NCBI RefSeq assembly: GCF_000282315.2
Contig: NZ_AKJN02000002.1
Span: 248,001-312,000 of the forward strand
DNA: 64,000 nucleotides
Source: Pseudomonas sp. GM41(2012)
Lineage (GTDB): Bacteria > Pseudomonadota > Gammaproteobacteria > Pseudomonadales > Pseudomonadaceae
Reading direction: 5' to 3'
In this document: positions 17,898 through 27,666 of the stretch, piece after piece
Layout of the letters: each line of letters opens with the position of its first letter
How positions within the stretch are numbered: the stretch's first letter is position 1
Translations under genes and position numbers: made by a program
The notes under the pieces: generated by a model
What the model was told of the DNA's origin: nothing
Database searches by the model: none
The model's input: only the letters and a program-made list of their open reading frames with translations

Positions 17898-18311
17898 TCA
17901 CTTCACCAGCGGCAGGTTGTCGCCTTTCCAGCTGGAAATACCGCCGGAGAGCTTGGCGGCGGTGAAGCCGGACTTCATCAGTTCGCGGGCATGCGTGCCA
18001 GCAGTCTGGCCCATGGCGTCGACCAGGATGATGGTCTTGGCCTTGTGCTTTTCCAGTTCGCCAACGCGAGCGGTCAGTTTGTCGTGAGGAATGTTCACCG
18101 CGCCAACAATGTGACCGGCGGCGAAGTCCTTGGTCGAACGAATGTCGATCACAACGCCCGCGTCCTTGTTGACCAGCCCGGTCAGTTCACCGGTGCTCAG
18201 GCTGCGACCGCCGCCTTGCATCTGATAAGCGATCAGCAACGCCAGCAGTACGACGAAGATACCGACGAGCAGATAGTGGTTAGTGGCAAATTCAATCAGG
18301 TGAGCAACCAT
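17898..18311 (-). CDS. Membrane-anchored rhodanese-like protein (catalytic Cys position is Asp)
   Basis: 137 residues from MVAHLIEFATNHYL; an upstream in-frame ATG adds 16 residues without family support. An N-terminal transmembrane helix (about 13-28, YLLVGIFVVLLALLIAYQ) is followed by a single rhodanese domain with VVIDIRSTKDFAAGHIVGAVNIP. The active-site loop reads IILVDAMGQTAG, so the cysteine expected after the fourth beta strand is replaced by aspartate. Sulfur transfer by this residue is therefore unlikely, and a structural or signalling role is possible. It is the first gene of the rhodanese-grxC-secB group and is divergent from gpmI. Confidence 0.85.
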   Translation of the reverse strand: MVAHLIEFATNHYLLVGIFVVLLALLIAYQMQGGGRSLSTGELTGLVNKDAGVVIDIRSTKDFAAGHIVGAVNIPHDKLTARVGELEKHKAKTIILVDAMGQTAGTHARELMKSGFTAAKLSGGISSWKGDNLPLVK

Positions 18312-18464
18312 CGAAGGAGGTTCCAGGGCGTTAAAATGTCGGCCAGTATACACAGCCACTATGGTGGGCCAAACCCCGTCCGGCGGTGACGCCGTCGGAA
18401 CTTAGCTTTAAACTGCCACTCCCTTTTCCATCGCCCTCTATTAACTCAGCCACGAGTGGAATCC

Positions 18465-19994
18465 ATGACTACCACGCCTAAACCTTTGGTCCTGATTATT
18501 CTCGACGGCTTCGGTCACAGTGAGAGCCCTGAATCCAACGCCATCTTTGCGGCGAAGAAGCCTGTACTGGACCGTCTGTGGGCCACCGTGCCGAACGGCC
18601 TGATCTCGGGCAGCGGCATGGACGTCGGCCTGCCGGATGGCCAGATGGGCAACTCCGAAGTCGGCCACATGAACCTCGGCGCCGGCCGCGTGGTGTATCA
18701 GGACTTCACACGCGTGACCAAATCGATCCGCGACGGCGAGTTCTTCGAGAACCCGACCATCTGCGCCGCTGTCGATAAAGCCGTTGCTGCCGGCAAAGCC
18801 GTGCATTTCATGGGCCTGCTGTCCGATGGCGGCGTTCACAGCCACCAGGATCACCTGGTTGCCATGGCCGAACTGGCTTTCAAGCGCGGCGCTGAAAAAA
18901 TCTATCTGCACGCCTTCCTTGATGGTCGCGACACGCCGCCGAAAAGCGCTGAGTCGTCCATCGAACTGCTGGATGCGGCCTTCCAGGCCCTCGGCAAAGG
19001 CCGGATCGCCAGCATTATTGGCCGTTACTTCGCCATGGACCGCGACAACCGTTGGGACCGCGTGTCCCAGGCTTACAACCTGATTGTCGATGGCAACGGC
19101 GAATTCAACGCCGCCACCGCTCAGGAAGGCCTGCAAGCCGCGTACGAACGCGGCGAGAGCGACGAATTCGTCAAAGCCACCAGCATCGGTGAGCCGGTAA
19201 AAGTCGAAGACGGCGACGCCGTGGTGTTCATGAACTTCCGCGCTGACCGCGCCCGCGAACTGACCCGCGTGTTCGTCGAAGACGATTTCAAGGAATTTGA
19301 ACGTGCCCGCCAGCCAAAACTGGCCGGCTTCGTCATGCTGACCCAGTACGCCGCCAGCATTCCCGCCCCATCGGCCTTCGCCGCAGGCAGCCTGGACAAC
19401 GTGCTGGGCGACTACCTGGCGAAAAACGGCAAGACCCAGCTGCGCATTGCCGAAACCGAGAAGTATGCCCACGTAACCTTCTTCTTCTCCGGCGGCCGTG
19501 AAGAACCGTTCCCGGGCGAAGAACGCATCCTGATCCCGTCGCCAAAAGTCGCCACGTATGACTTGCAGCCCGAGATGAGCGCCCCGAAAGTCACCGACCG
19601 CATCGTCGATGCCATCGAAAACCAGCGTTACGACGTGATCGTCGTCAACTACGCCAACGGCGACATGGTCGGCCACAGCGGCGTGTTCGACGCAGCGGTA
19701 AAAGCCGTTGAATGCCTCGACCTGTGTGTTGGCCGCATCGTTGATGCGCTGGAAAAAGTCGGTGGTGAAGCCCTGATTACTGCCGACCACGGCAACGTCG
19801 AGCAGATGTCCGATGAGACCACTGGCCAGGCGCATACCGCCCACACCACCGAACCGGTGCCGTTCATCTATGTCGGCAAGCGTGACTTCAAGGTTCGCGA
19901 CGGCGGCGTGCTGGCGGATGTGGCACCGACCATGCTGATGTTGATGGGCCTGGAAAAACCGGCGGAAATGACCGGGACATCGATTCTGGTGTAA
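18465..19994 (+). CDS. gpmI: 2,3-bisphosphoglycerate-independent phosphoglycerate mutase
   Basis: 509 residues from ATG 18465; a GTG nine bases upstream is a less likely start. It interconverts 3- and 2-phosphoglycerate in glycolysis using two Mn ions. Family motifs: [10 protein letters not shown] at the N-terminus, [18 protein letters not shown] with the catalytic serine, GRDTPP, and the metal-binding NGDMVGHSG and TADHGNVE. It is a single gene followed by a REP doublet and a terminator. Confidence 0.97.
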   Translation: MTTTPKPLVLIILDGFGHSESPESNAIFAAKKPVLDRLWATVPNGLISGSGMDVGLPDGQMGNSEVGHMNLGAGRVVYQDFTRVTKSIRDGEFFENPTICAAVDKAVAAGKAVHFMGLLSDGGVHSHQDHLVAMAELAFKRGAEKIYLHAFLDGRDTPPKSAESSIELLDAAFQALGKGRIASIIGRYFAMDRDNRWDRVSQAYNLIVDGNGEFNAATAQEGLQAAYERGESDEFVKATSIGEPVKVEDGDAVVFMNFRADRARELTRVFVEDDFKEFERARQPKLAGFVMLTQYAASIPAPSAFAAGSLDNVLGDYLAKNGKTQLRIAETEKYAHVTFFFSGGREEPFPGEERILIPSPKVATYDLQPEMSAPKVTDRIVDAIENQRYDVIVVNYANGDMVGHSGVFDAAVKAVECLDLCVGRIVDALEKVGGEALITADHGNVEQMSDETTGQAHTAHTTEPVPFIYVGKRDFKVRDGGVLADVAPTMLMLMGLEKPAEMTGTSILV

Positions 19995-20022
19995 CCCGCC
20001 CCTTCAAACACCACCAAAACCC

Positions 20023-20112
20023 TGTGGGAGCGAGCCTGCTCGCGATAGCAATCTGACAGCCAACATCTTTGTTGAATGTACTGATGCCATCGCGAGCAAG
20101 CTCGCTCCCACA
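20023..20112. repeat. REP doublet (REPIN-like), family B
   Basis: Inverted 27-nt arms with core TGTGGGAGCGAGC / GCTCGCTCCCACA, between gpmI and its terminator. Confidence 0.85.
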
Positions 20113-20148
20113 TTGGTTTTCGGTGTTTTTCAGCCCGGTTATCACACA

Positions 20149-20170
20149 GCCCCAATTGGGCGTTTTTTTT
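20149..20170 (+). terminator. Terminator between gpmI and the EnvC-like gene
   Basis: Short stem GCCC-AATT-GGGC followed by eight T. It lies downstream of the REP doublet and 55 bp before the next start codon. Confidence 0.8.
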
Positions 20171-20224
20171 GCAGCGCTTGGCGGGCATACTAGGCTGTCC
20201 CTTTCCCTGGTGTCGCCCGCCTCT

Positions 20225-21523
20225 ATGCTTCGCGTCCTGATAGCCCTTGCTCTGACATGCCTGCTCCAACCGGCCTTTGCTGACGAGCGCGCGCAAACCC
20301 AACAACAGTTGGACGCCACGCGTCAGGACATTGCCGAGCTGAAAAAGCTGCTGGGCAAGCTCCAGGAAGAAAAGTCCGGTGTGCAGAAAGACCTCAAAGG
20401 CACCGAGACCGAGATGGGCAAGCTCGAGAAGCAGGTCGATGCCCTGCAAAAAGAGCTGAAGAAAAGCGAATCCGAGCTGCAGCGACTCGATGCCGAGAAA
20501 AAAAAACTCCAGAGCGCGCGCATTGAACAGCAGCGACTGATCGCCATTCAGGCCCGCGCGGCCTATCAGAACGGTCGTCAGGAGTACTTGAAGCTGCTGC
20601 TCAACCAGCAGAACCCGGAAAAATTCGCCCGCACCCTCACCTATTACGACTACCTGAGCCAGGCCCGCCTGGAGCAGCTGAAGAATTTCAACGAAACCCT
20701 GCGCCAACTGGCCAATGTCGAAAAGGACATCGCCATGCAACAGGCGCAATTGCTGGTGCAGAAAAGCAGCCTCGACAGCCAGCGTGATGAGCTCGACAAA
20801 GTCCGCAAGGAGCGCCAGCAAGTCCTGGCCAAGCTCAGCGACGACGTGAAGGCCCGCGATCAGAAGCTGGCAGCCCGCGAGCAAGATCAGGCAGACCTGT
20901 CTAAAGTCCTTAAAACCATTGAAGAAACCTTGGCCCGTCAGGCCCGAGAGGCAGAAGAAGCGCGGCAAAAAGCGCTGATCGCCCAGCAGGAAGCCGAAAA
21001 AAAGCGTTTACGTGAGGCCCAGGCTGCAGCAGATGCTGAAGCTACTGACGCCCCACGCAAACCCGTTAAATCGACACCCGGCGCCCTGGTATCAAGTTCA
21101 GGTGAGACCTTCGGCGGCCCCTTTGCTTCAAGCCGGGGAAAACTTCCCTGGCCAGTCGATGGTCGACTGCTGGCACGCTTTGGCGAAACCCGTGGCGACG
21201 ACGCCCGCACCAAGTGGGACGGCGTGATGATCAGCGCCTCCGCCGGCAGCCAGGTGCACGCCGTGCATGGCGGTCGCGTGGTGTTCGCCGACTGGTTGCG
21301 AGGTGCCGGGTTGCTGGTGATTCTCGACCACGGCAACGGTTTTTTGAGTCTTTATGGTCACAACCAGACGCTGCTCAAGTCTGCGGGTGACGTGGTAAAA
21401 GCCGGTGAGTCCATCTCCACTGTGGGTAGCAGTGGCGGGCAGGACACACCAGCGCTGTATTTCGCTATTCGTCAGCAGGGTCACCCGAGTGATCCGGCGC
21501 AATGGTGTCGTGCGCAAGGATAA
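20225..21523 (+). CDS. EnvC-like murein hydrolase activator
   Basis: 432 residues from MLRVLIALALTCLLQPAFA, a clear signal peptide; an open frame further upstream crosses the terminator and REP and is ignored. A long coiled coil spans about residues 25-280, then a linker, then a C-terminal LytM/M23 domain (WPVDGRLLARFGETRGDDARTKWDG...). The usual zinc ligands are not preserved (WDGVMI where HxGxD is expected, ALYFAIR in place of HLHFEIR), so it should be a non-catalytic activator of periplasmic amidases at division, as EnvC is. ctpA follows 31 bp downstream and yibQ after that, forming an envelope operon. Confidence 0.92.
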   Translation: MLRVLIALALTCLLQPAFADERAQTQQQLDATRQDIAELKKLLGKLQEEKSGVQKDLKGTETEMGKLEKQVDALQKELKKSESELQRLDAEKKKLQSARIEQQRLIAIQARAAYQNGRQEYLKLLLNQQNPEKFARTLTYYDYLSQARLEQLKNFNETLRQLANVEKDIAMQQAQLLVQKSSLDSQRDELDKVRKERQQVLAKLSDDVKARDQKLAAREQDQADLSKVLKTIEETLARQAREAEEARQKALIAQQEAEKKRLREAQAAADAEATDAPRKPVKSTPGALVSSSGETFGGPFASSRGKLPWPVDGRLLARFGETRGDDARTKWDGVMISASAGSQVHAVHGGRVVFADWLRGAGLLVILDHGNGFLSLYGHNQTLLKSAGDVVKAGESISTVGSSGGQDTPALYFAIRQQGHPSDPAQWCRAQG

Positions 21524-21554
21524 GTACGCCATCTACTTCAGGAGTTCGTTCGAC

Positions 21555-22874
21555 ATGCTGCATTTGTCCCGCCTTACCTCGCTGGCCCTGACGATCGCCC
21601 TGGTGATCGGCGCGCCTCTGGCGTTTGCCGCTCAACCGGCCCCGGCGGTCGCGCCTGCGGGCACTGCTGCGACCACCAAGGCGCCGTTGCCTCTGGAAGA
21701 GTTGCGCACCTTTGCCGAGGTCATGGATCGGATCAAGGCTGCCTATGTCGAGCCGGTGGACGACAAGACCCTGCTGGAAAACGCCATCAAAGGCATGCTC
21801 AGCAACCTCGACCCGCACTCCGCCTACCTGGGCCCGGAAGACTTCGCTGAATTGCAGGAAAGCACCAGCGGCGAATTCGGCGGCCTGGGCATCGAAGTCG
21901 GTGCCGAAGACGGTTTCATCAAGGTGGTTTCGCCGATCGATGACACCCCGGCCTCCAAGGCTGGCATTCAGGCCGGCGACTTCATCGTCAAGATCAACGG
22001 CCAGCCGACCCGCGGCCAGAGCATGACCGAAGCCGTGGACAAGATGCGCGGCAAGATCGGCCAGAAAATCACCCTGACCCTGGTTCGTGATGGCGGTGCG
22101 CCGTTCGACGTGACCCTGGTCCGCGCCATCATTCAAGTGAAGAGCGTGAAGAGCCAGTTGCTGGAGTCCGGCTACGGCTACATCCGCATCACCCAGTTCC
22201 AGGTCAAGACCGGCGACGAAGTCTCCAAGGCCCTGGCCAAGCTGCGCAAGGACAACGGCAAGAAGCTCAAAGGCATCATCCTCGACCTGCGTAACAACCC
22301 GGGCGGCGTGCTGCAAGCGGCGGTGGAAGTGGTCGACCACTTCATCACCAAGGGCCTGATCGTTTACACCAAGGGCCGTATCGCCAACTCCGAACTGCGC
22401 TTCTCCGCCACCGGCAAGGACGAAAGCGAAGCCGTGCCAATGGTTGCACTGATTAACGGCGGCAGCGCCTCGGCCTCGGAAATTGTCGCCGGCGCCTTGC
22501 AGGATCAGAAACGCGCGGTGGTCATGGGCACCACCAGTTTCGGCAAAGGCTCGGTACAAACCGTGCTGCCGCTGAACAACGACCGCGCACTGAAGATCAC
22601 CACGGCGCTGTATTACACGCCGAACGGCCGCTCGATCCAGGCTCAGGGCATCGTCCCGGACATCGAAGTACGCAAGGCCAAGATCACCAACGAGCAGGAC
22701 GGCGAGTACTTCAAGGAAGCCGATCTGCAAGGTCACCTGGGCAATGGCAACGGCGGCGCCGACAAACCGACCAGCTCCAGCGGCAAACCCAAGGCGATGC
22801 CGCAGGATGACGACTACCAATTGGCCCAGGCCCTGAGCCTGCTCAAAGGGTTGAGCATCACCTCCGGCCGCTGA
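21555..22874 (+). CDS. ctpA: Carboxy-terminal processing protease (S41) CtpA-like
   Basis: 439 residues from ATG 21555 with AGGAG upstream. A signal peptide (MLHLSRLTSLALTIALVIGAPLAFA) is followed by a short helical region, a PDZ domain (about 85-165, GEFGGLGIEV...VVSPIDDTPASKAGIQAGD) and the S41 peptidase core. The Ser-Lys dyad is in NGGSASASEIVAGAL and FGKGSVQT. It acts in the periplasm on envelope proteins, including peptidoglycan hydrolases in P. aeruginosa. The C-terminal tail is Gly/Ser/Pro rich. It is cotranscribed with the EnvC-like gene. Confidence 0.93.
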   Translation: MLHLSRLTSLALTIALVIGAPLAFAAQPAPAVAPAGTAATTKAPLPLEELRTFAEVMDRIKAAYVEPVDDKTLLENAIKGMLSNLDPHSAYLGPEDFAELQESTSGEFGGLGIEVGAEDGFIKVVSPIDDTPASKAGIQAGDFIVKINGQPTRGQSMTEAVDKMRGKIGQKITLTLVRDGGAPFDVTLVRAIIQVKSVKSQLLESGYGYIRITQFQVKTGDEVSKALAKLRKDNGKKLKGIILDLRNNPGGVLQAAVEVVDHFITKGLIVYTKGRIANSELRFSATGKDESEAVPMVALINGGSASASEIVAGALQDQKRAVVMGTTSFGKGSVQTVLPLNNDRALKITTALYYTPNGRSIQAQGIVPDIEVRKAKITNEQDGEYFKEADLQGHLGNGNGGADKPTSSSGKPKAMPQDDDYQLAQALSLLKGLSITSGR

Positions 22875-22875
22875 G

Positions 22876-23673
22876 ATGCGCCTGCGGTTATTACTCGGTC
22901 TGCTGTGCTGTCTGGCGGGTGTCGCTCACGCGGCGCCTGCCACAACAGCGGCCACACCTCACAAGGCTTATCTGAGCCTGATCATCGATGACCTGGGACA
23001 GAACCTGCCCCGGGATCGCCGCGTGCTGGCCCTGCCCGGCCCGGTCACCACAGCGATCATGCCGGACACGCCCCACGCCACCGAATTCGCCCGCGAGGCC
23101 CATCGCGCGGGCAAGATTGTCATCCTGCACATGCCCATGGACCCGGCCACCGGCCCGTTCGCCTGGCACCCCGACTTGCCCATCGACGAACTTGAGAAAC
23201 GCCTGAACGCAGCGTTCAAGGTCGTGCCCTACACCGCTGGCATCAACAACCACATGGGCAGCCGCATGACCTCTCAGCCGGCTGCCATGGCTTGGTTGAT
23301 GGCGGACTTGCAGCGTCGGCACAAATTCTTCGTCGACAGCCGCACCAGTGCGCAAACCGTGGCGGCCGCCGAGGCGCAGAAGATTGGTCTGGCGAGCGTT
23401 TCGCGGGATGTATTCCTGGATGACGAGCCCACTGAAGCCGCGATATTTACTCAGCTGCAGACGGCAATCAGCCTGGCGCGCAAGCAGGGTTCTGCGGTGA
23501 TGATCGGGCATCCGTATCCGCAGACATTAGCGGTGCTTGAACGTGAATTGCCCAAGCTCAAGGCTCAGGGCATTGACTGGATCGACATCAAACAGATGAT
23601 CAGTGTGCGCGGCAATCGTGCAACGGCAGCGCATGGCAAGGATGGCCAGTACCGCCTCCCGACCGCCCGGTAA
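22876..23673 (+). CDS. Divergent polysaccharide deacetylase family protein (YibQ-like)
   Basis: 265 residues with a signal peptide (MRLRLLLGLLCCLAGVAHA). The body is of the YibQ/divergent polysaccharide deacetylase type: LSLIIDDLGQNLPRDRR, HMPMDP, and GINNHMGSRMT, with the aspartates and histidines needed for metal binding at least partly present. The substrate is unknown; the position after EnvC-like and CtpA genes (start one base after the ctpA stop) suggests an envelope role. This order is conserved in gammaproteobacteria. Confidence 0.9.
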   Translation: MRLRLLLGLLCCLAGVAHAAPATTAATPHKAYLSLIIDDLGQNLPRDRRVLALPGPVTTAIMPDTPHATEFAREAHRAGKIVILHMPMDPATGPFAWHPDLPIDELEKRLNAAFKVVPYTAGINNHMGSRMTSQPAAMAWLMADLQRRHKFFVDSRTSAQTVAAAEAQKIGLASVSRDVFLDDEPTEAAIFTQLQTAISLARKQGSAVMIGHPYPQTLAVLERELPKLKAQGIDWIDIKQMISVRGNRATAAHGKDGQYRLPTAR

Positions 23674-23777
23674 TTCCCAGCAGCCCACTCCATTTCGCGA
23701 TAACTATTTATACCTGCCGGTACACCGCCCCGTGCCACGATAGCGCTCACTCTGAATTTCATCCCCAAGGAATGGAC

Positions 23778-25016
23778 ATGAAATACCTCAGTTTCTTTTG
23801 CTTCGCCGGCCTGATTGGCCTGCTGGCTATTTCCGCTGTACAGGCCCGCGACCTGGGCGAAGGCGCCGTCAACGACTCACCGTCAAGGGCACTGCAAAAC
23901 AGCGAGCATTTTTATGAAATCTGGAGCGGCGTGGGACGACTCAGCCTCCAATCGGGCGAGACTTGCAGCGCCGTTCTACTGGATACGCGAAACAGGCAAG
24001 GCCGAGCCACCGGCCCTGCTTACCTGCTCACCAGCGGTCATTGCGTGCTCTTTGAGTACGGTTCTGCGCGGACCCATCTGCCTTTGGAAGCCAGCGTCAC
24101 CTTCCACTACTTTCATGACATGCCACAGCGTAAGCGCCAATACGCCATCCGAACTGCCCGATGGAGCAGTCTGGTCGGGACCGATCTTGCAGTATTGGAG
24201 GTCGAGGCGACATTGGCGTCGCTGATACGGGCCGGGGTCAACCCGCTCAAGCTGGCGTCCCATCAAACCTACGAGAGTCAGGATGCGCTTAACGTTGGCG
24301 CGCCGGGCGGTTTTACCGAACAAGGTCTTCGATTGAGCGCCTGCGCTGAACAAACCGCCGGAACGTTCATCGATCACCCCGGGGTGTTCCCTTTGGCCAT
24401 GAAAAACAGCTGCGACCTTCACGCTGGCAGCTCCGGTAGCCCGATGCTGAACCGCCGCACCAATGAAATCACCGGCATCGTCAGTAAGGTCGTGGTCTCG
24501 CGCAATACACCCGCGCCGCCTGGCTGCGAGCACTCGACGTCCTGCACAGCTGCCCGTTTCAACTACAGCTACTCGGCCAACTTTCTACACAACTGCTTTA
24601 TTGACGGTGTCTTCACCAGTAATGGGGCGAACTGTTCGCTGGAGCCAGTCGAGCTGACTGTCACGGAGCCCTGGAAGCTCAAGTCATACGTGTATAGAAC
24701 GCAAAACGCGGACGGGCAGATCGTATTGCCTACGTGGGACTTCAGGTTCTCCCTCGAGGCGCCCTTCTATCGCTACAAAACGGTCCATAACGCCAGGGAC
24801 TGCAAAGCTTCCGACTATTACAGCGCCGCCATCAGCTCTGAAGATGCTTATATCAATAGTGAAATCGGGCCACAAAGCGGCGCACATGCGCTCTGTATTA
24901 TTGGCGTTGCCTCAGGGCAACAGCACCTGACAAGGGCGACATTGAACAACGTGTTTACCAGTGCCGTGTACTTGAGCGCGACGCCGGCCGCTCCGTCTCA
25001 GGTTGCATCGAAGTGA
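23778..25016 (+). CDS. Secreted trypsin-like serine protease
   Basis: 412 residues from the second ATG (23778), which has AAGGA six bases upstream; an ATG two codons earlier is too close to it. A signal peptide (MKYLSFFCFAGLIGLLAISAVQA) precedes a chymotrypsin-fold domain. All three catalytic residues can be seen: His in LLTSGHCV, Asp in VGTDLAVLE and Ser in AGSSGSPML. The C-terminal third has several cysteines and no recognised domain. It is not part of the envC-ctpA operon (98-bp gap). It stops three bases before the convergent solute-binding gene. Substrate unknown. Confidence 0.82.
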   Translation: MKYLSFFCFAGLIGLLAISAVQARDLGEGAVNDSPSRALQNSEHFYEIWSGVGRLSLQSGETCSAVLLDTRNRQGRATGPAYLLTSGHCVLFEYGSARTHLPLEASVTFHYFHDMPQRKRQYAIRTARWSSLVGTDLAVLEVEATLASLIRAGVNPLKLASHQTYESQDALNVGAPGGFTEQGLRLSACAEQTAGTFIDHPGVFPLAMKNSCDLHAGSSGSPMLNRRTNEITGIVSKVVVSRNTPAPPGCEHSTSCTAARFNYSYSANFLHNCFIDGVFTSNGANCSLEPVELTVTEPWKLKSYVYRTQNADGQIVLPTWDFRFSLEAPFYRYKTVHNARDCKASDYYSAAISSEDAYINSEIGPQSGAHALCIIGVASGQQHLTRATLNNVFTSAVYLSATPAAPSQVASK

Positions 25017-25019
25017 GGG

Positions 25020-25775
25020 TTACAGATACTTCGCCATGATGTCGTCCACCACGCCTTCCTTGCGCAACTGATCCAGCGCTGCCTGAAGCTTGGCAACGGT
25101 TTCGTCTGGCACGTCCTTGTTCAACGCCAGGTATAACTCGGCGCTGTTGAAGCGCAGCACAGTCTTGAGCCCGTTCACGCCGTCCTGGCGCGCCAGATAG
25201 CGGCCTGCCGGGTCACCCGTGGCCCACAGGTCGATCTGGCCGTTGACCAGTTTTTTTGCGTTGTCTTGATCGCGCAGCACAACGATCGGTTTCAGTCCCT
25301 GTTTGGCCAGCGTCTCGGCAATCGCATCGCCCTTGTAGGCGCCAATTTTGTACTTGCGCGCCTGCTCCAGCGTCTCGAGCGTGATCTGGCTGTCCGCCTT
25401 GGCCAGCATGATCCAGTCGTCCGGACCAATCGGGCCGACCCACTTGAAGAGTTTCTCACGGTCCGGCAACCGCGCCATCACGAACACGCCATAACCGGGT
25501 TTTTCCAGGGCAAGTTTGTAGATTCGCTCCCAAGGGAAACGCAGCGTCAGGCTGTAAGTGATGTCGGCGCGTTTGAACATCTCACGGACAATGTCCACGG
25601 CAATGCCGTTGATGTTCTCGTCCTGAGCGAAGTTCTTGCCGTTCTTCGCCATGTTGTACGGCGGGAAGTTTTCCGTCAGCAACACCAGACCGGTGCCGGG
25701 ATTTTCTTCGGCGTGAACTCCGTTGATGAACAACAGAGAAGCACTGGCGAGGACAAGAAGAAGACGTTTAAGCAT
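25020..25775 (-). CDS. Periplasmic solute-binding protein (amino-acid ABC type), orphan
   Basis: 251 residues. A signal peptide (MLKRLLLVLASASLLFINGVHA) is followed by a family-3 type II substrate-binding fold: LVLLTENFPPYNM at the N-terminus, INGIAVDIVREMFKRADI, and the C-terminal VDDIMAKYL. No permease or ATPase gene is adjacent, so it either shares another transporter or acts as a sensor. It lies downstream of hisF on the same strand, 73 bp away. The ligand is not predictable from sequence alone. Confidence 0.85.
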   Translation of the reverse strand: MLKRLLLVLASASLLFINGVHAEENPGTGLVLLTENFPPYNMAKNGKNFAQDENINGIAVDIVREMFKRADITYSLTLRFPWERIYKLALEKPGYGVFVMARLPDREKLFKWVGPIGPDDWIMLAKADSQITLETLEQARKYKIGAYKGDAIAETLAKQGLKPIVVLRDQDNAKKLVNGQIDLWATGDPAGRYLARQDGVNGLKTVLRFNSAELYLALNKDVPDETVAKLQAALDQLRKEGVVDDIMAKYL

Positions 25776-25848
25776 GTCGGGCTACCGGAATCCATGGCGT
25801 GCCCAAGAGTGCCTTGAGCCCGCCATGCTGTCCACTGGCCTGTACTGT

Positions 25849-26619
25849 TTAACGCATCACAATGCCGCGATGAGCCATGTAGGCCTTGGCTTCCTGCACG
25901 GTGTATTCGCCGAAGTGGAAAATACTCGCCGCCAGCACCGCGCTAGCGTGGCCTTCGAGGATGCCGTCGGCCAAGTGTTGCAGGTTGCCGACACCGCCGG
26001 ACGCGATGACCGGAATCCCCAGTGCGTCGCTGATGGCGCGGGTGACGCCCAGGTCGAAGCCGTTTTTCATGCCGTCCTGGTCCATGCTGGTCAGCAGGAT
26101 TTCACCGGCACCGAGGCCTTCCATCTTTTTCGCCCACTCAACGGCGTCGAGACCGGTTGGCTTGCGACCACCGTGAGTAAAGATTTCCCAGCGCGGGGTT
26201 TCGCCCGGACCGGAAACTTTCTTGGCGTCGATGGCGACGACAATGCACTGCGAGCCGAAATGCTGAGCCGCTTCGCCGACGAATTCCGGGTTGAACACCG
26301 CAGCGGTGTTGATCGAAACCTTATCCGCGCCGGCATTGAGCAAGTTGCGAATGTCCTGCACGGTACGCACACCGCCACCCACGGTCAGCGGAATGAACAC
26401 CTGGCTGGCCATGCGTTCGACGGTATGCAGCGTGGTATCGCGGCCATCGACGCTGGCGGTGATGTCGAGAAAGGTAATCTCGTCGGCACCTTGCTCGTCG
26501 TAGCGACGGGCGATTTCCACCGGGTCGCCGGCGTCGCGAATGTTCTCGAACTTGACGCCCTTGACCACCCGGCCGTTATCCACGTCCAGGCAAGGGATGA
26601 TGCGTTTGGCCAGCGCCAT
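25849..26619 (-). CDS. hisF: Imidazole glycerol phosphate synthase, cyclase subunit
   Basis: 256 residues, the normal size for the (beta/alpha)8 cyclase. With HisH it turns PRFAR and glutamine-derived ammonia into IGP and AICAR. Catalytic and phosphate-binding parts are visible: [15 protein letters not shown] at the N-terminus (Asp in CLDV), DITAS, and the C-terminal [16 protein letters not shown]. It is the last gene of the hisB-hisH-DUF2164-hisA-hisF cluster, nine bases after hisA. Confidence 0.97.
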   Translation of the reverse strand: MALAKRIIPCLDVDNGRVVKGVKFENIRDAGDPVEIARRYDEQGADEITFLDITASVDGRDTTLHTVERMASQVFIPLTVGGGVRTVQDIRNLLNAGADKVSINTAAVFNPEFVGEAAQHFGSQCIVVAIDAKKVSGPGETPRWEIFTHGGRKPTGLDAVEWAKKMEGLGAGEILLTSMDQDGMKNGFDLGVTRAISDALGIPVIASGGVGNLQHLADGILEGHASAVLAASIFHFGEYTVQEAKAYMAHRGIVMR

Positions 26620-26628
26620 GGTGAGTCC

Positions 26629-27366
26629 TCAGCCTTTGTACGAATCGCAGAAAGCTTGCGCTTCAGCGACATCGAGGGTGCCTTCGTAAATCGCCCGGCC
26701 GGTGATGGCACCGATGATGCCTGGCGCCTTGGCGTCGAGCAGCGACTTGATGTCACCCAGATTGTGGATACCGCCGGAAGCGATCACTGGAATCTTCGTC
26801 GCAGCGGCCAGCGCAGCGGTGAACGGTACGTTGCAGCCCTGCATCATGCCGTCTTTGGCGATGTCGGTATAAACGATCGCGGATACGCCGTCGGCTTCGA
26901 ATTGCCTGGCCAGGTCAATCACCTGAATGGTGCTGATTTCAGCCCAGCCGTCAGTGGCGACAAAACCGTCTTTGGCATCCAGACCGACGATCACTTTGCC
27001 CGGGAACGCGCGGCAGGCTTCAGCAACGAAAGCCGGATCTTTCACGGCTTTGGTGCCGATGATCACGTAGCTCACGCCCGCTTTCACGTAGTGTTCGATG
27101 GTTTCCAGCGAGCGGATACCGCCGCCGATCTGGATCGGCAGGTTCGGGTAGCGCTTGGCGATGGCGGTGACCACTTCGCCGTTGACCGGCTGGCCTTCGA
27201 AGGCGCCGTTCAGGTCGACCAGATGCAGACGGCGGCAACCGCCTTCCACCCACTTGGCAGCCATGCTCACCGGGTCATCGGAGAACACCGTGGAATCTTC
27301 CATGCGGCCCTGGCGCAGACGAACACAGGCACCGTCTTTAAGATCGATAGCGGGAATAATCAGCAT
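26629..27366 (-). CDS. hisA: ProFAR isomerase
   Basis: 245 residues from [17 protein letters not shown]; five extra N-terminal codons are possible but not family-like. (beta/alpha)8 enzyme that isomerises ProFAR to PRFAR in histidine synthesis. Catalytic Asp in PAIDLKDG and Asp in YTDIAKDGM are present, with phosphate-binding IGGGIRS and IASGGIHNL. It lies 42 bp after the DUF2164 gene and 9 bp before hisF. Confidence 0.97.
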   Translation of the reverse strand: MLIIPAIDLKDGACVRLRQGRMEDSTVFSDDPVSMAAKWVEGGCRRLHLVDLNGAFEGQPVNGEVVTAIAKRYPNLPIQIGGGIRSLETIEHYVKAGVSYVIIGTKAVKDPAFVAEACRAFPGKVIVGLDAKDGFVATDGWAEISTIQVIDLARQFEADGVSAIVYTDIAKDGMMQGCNVPFTAALAAATKIPVIASGGIHNLGDIKSLLDAKAPGIIGAITGRAIYEGTLDVAEAQAFCDSYKG

Positions 27367-27408
27367 CTGGCAAACCTTCAAATTCGATTGTTCAGCTTCG
27401 CTCGAAAA

Positions 27409-27666
27409 TCAGTTTTTCTCGAGCGCCCACAAGTCGCTTTCGATGCTTTCGAACCTCTCTTTGAGGTGCGTCTGCACATCGAAAATCGCCCTGTTGTAAT
27501 AGTGCGGCGCAATTTCACGGGTAAACAGCTCAAGGATTTCAGCCGCTTCGAACGAACCCAGGTCCAGTTCGAAGCGATCTTCCATAAAGCGTTTGATCTT
27601 GTGATTGGCCTCGTTCTCCTGTTCAGGAGTGAGGGTCAGGATCGGCGGCTTCTTCTTGACGGCCAT
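27409..27666 (-). CDS. DUF2164 protein inserted between hisH and hisA
   Basis: 85 residues, Lys-rich at the start (MAVKKKPPILTLTPEQ), with the DUF2164 segment FMEDRFELDLGSFEAAEILELF and FDVQTHLKERFESIESDLWALEKN at the end. Function unknown. Its ATG begins directly after the hisH stop, so it is translated within the his operon. Its steady place among his genes suggests cotranscription but does not show a role in histidine synthesis. Confidence 0.85.
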   Translation of the reverse strand: MAVKKKPPILTLTPEQENEANHKIKRFMEDRFELDLGSFEAAEILELFTREIAPHYYNRAIFDVQTHLKERFESIESDLWALEKN

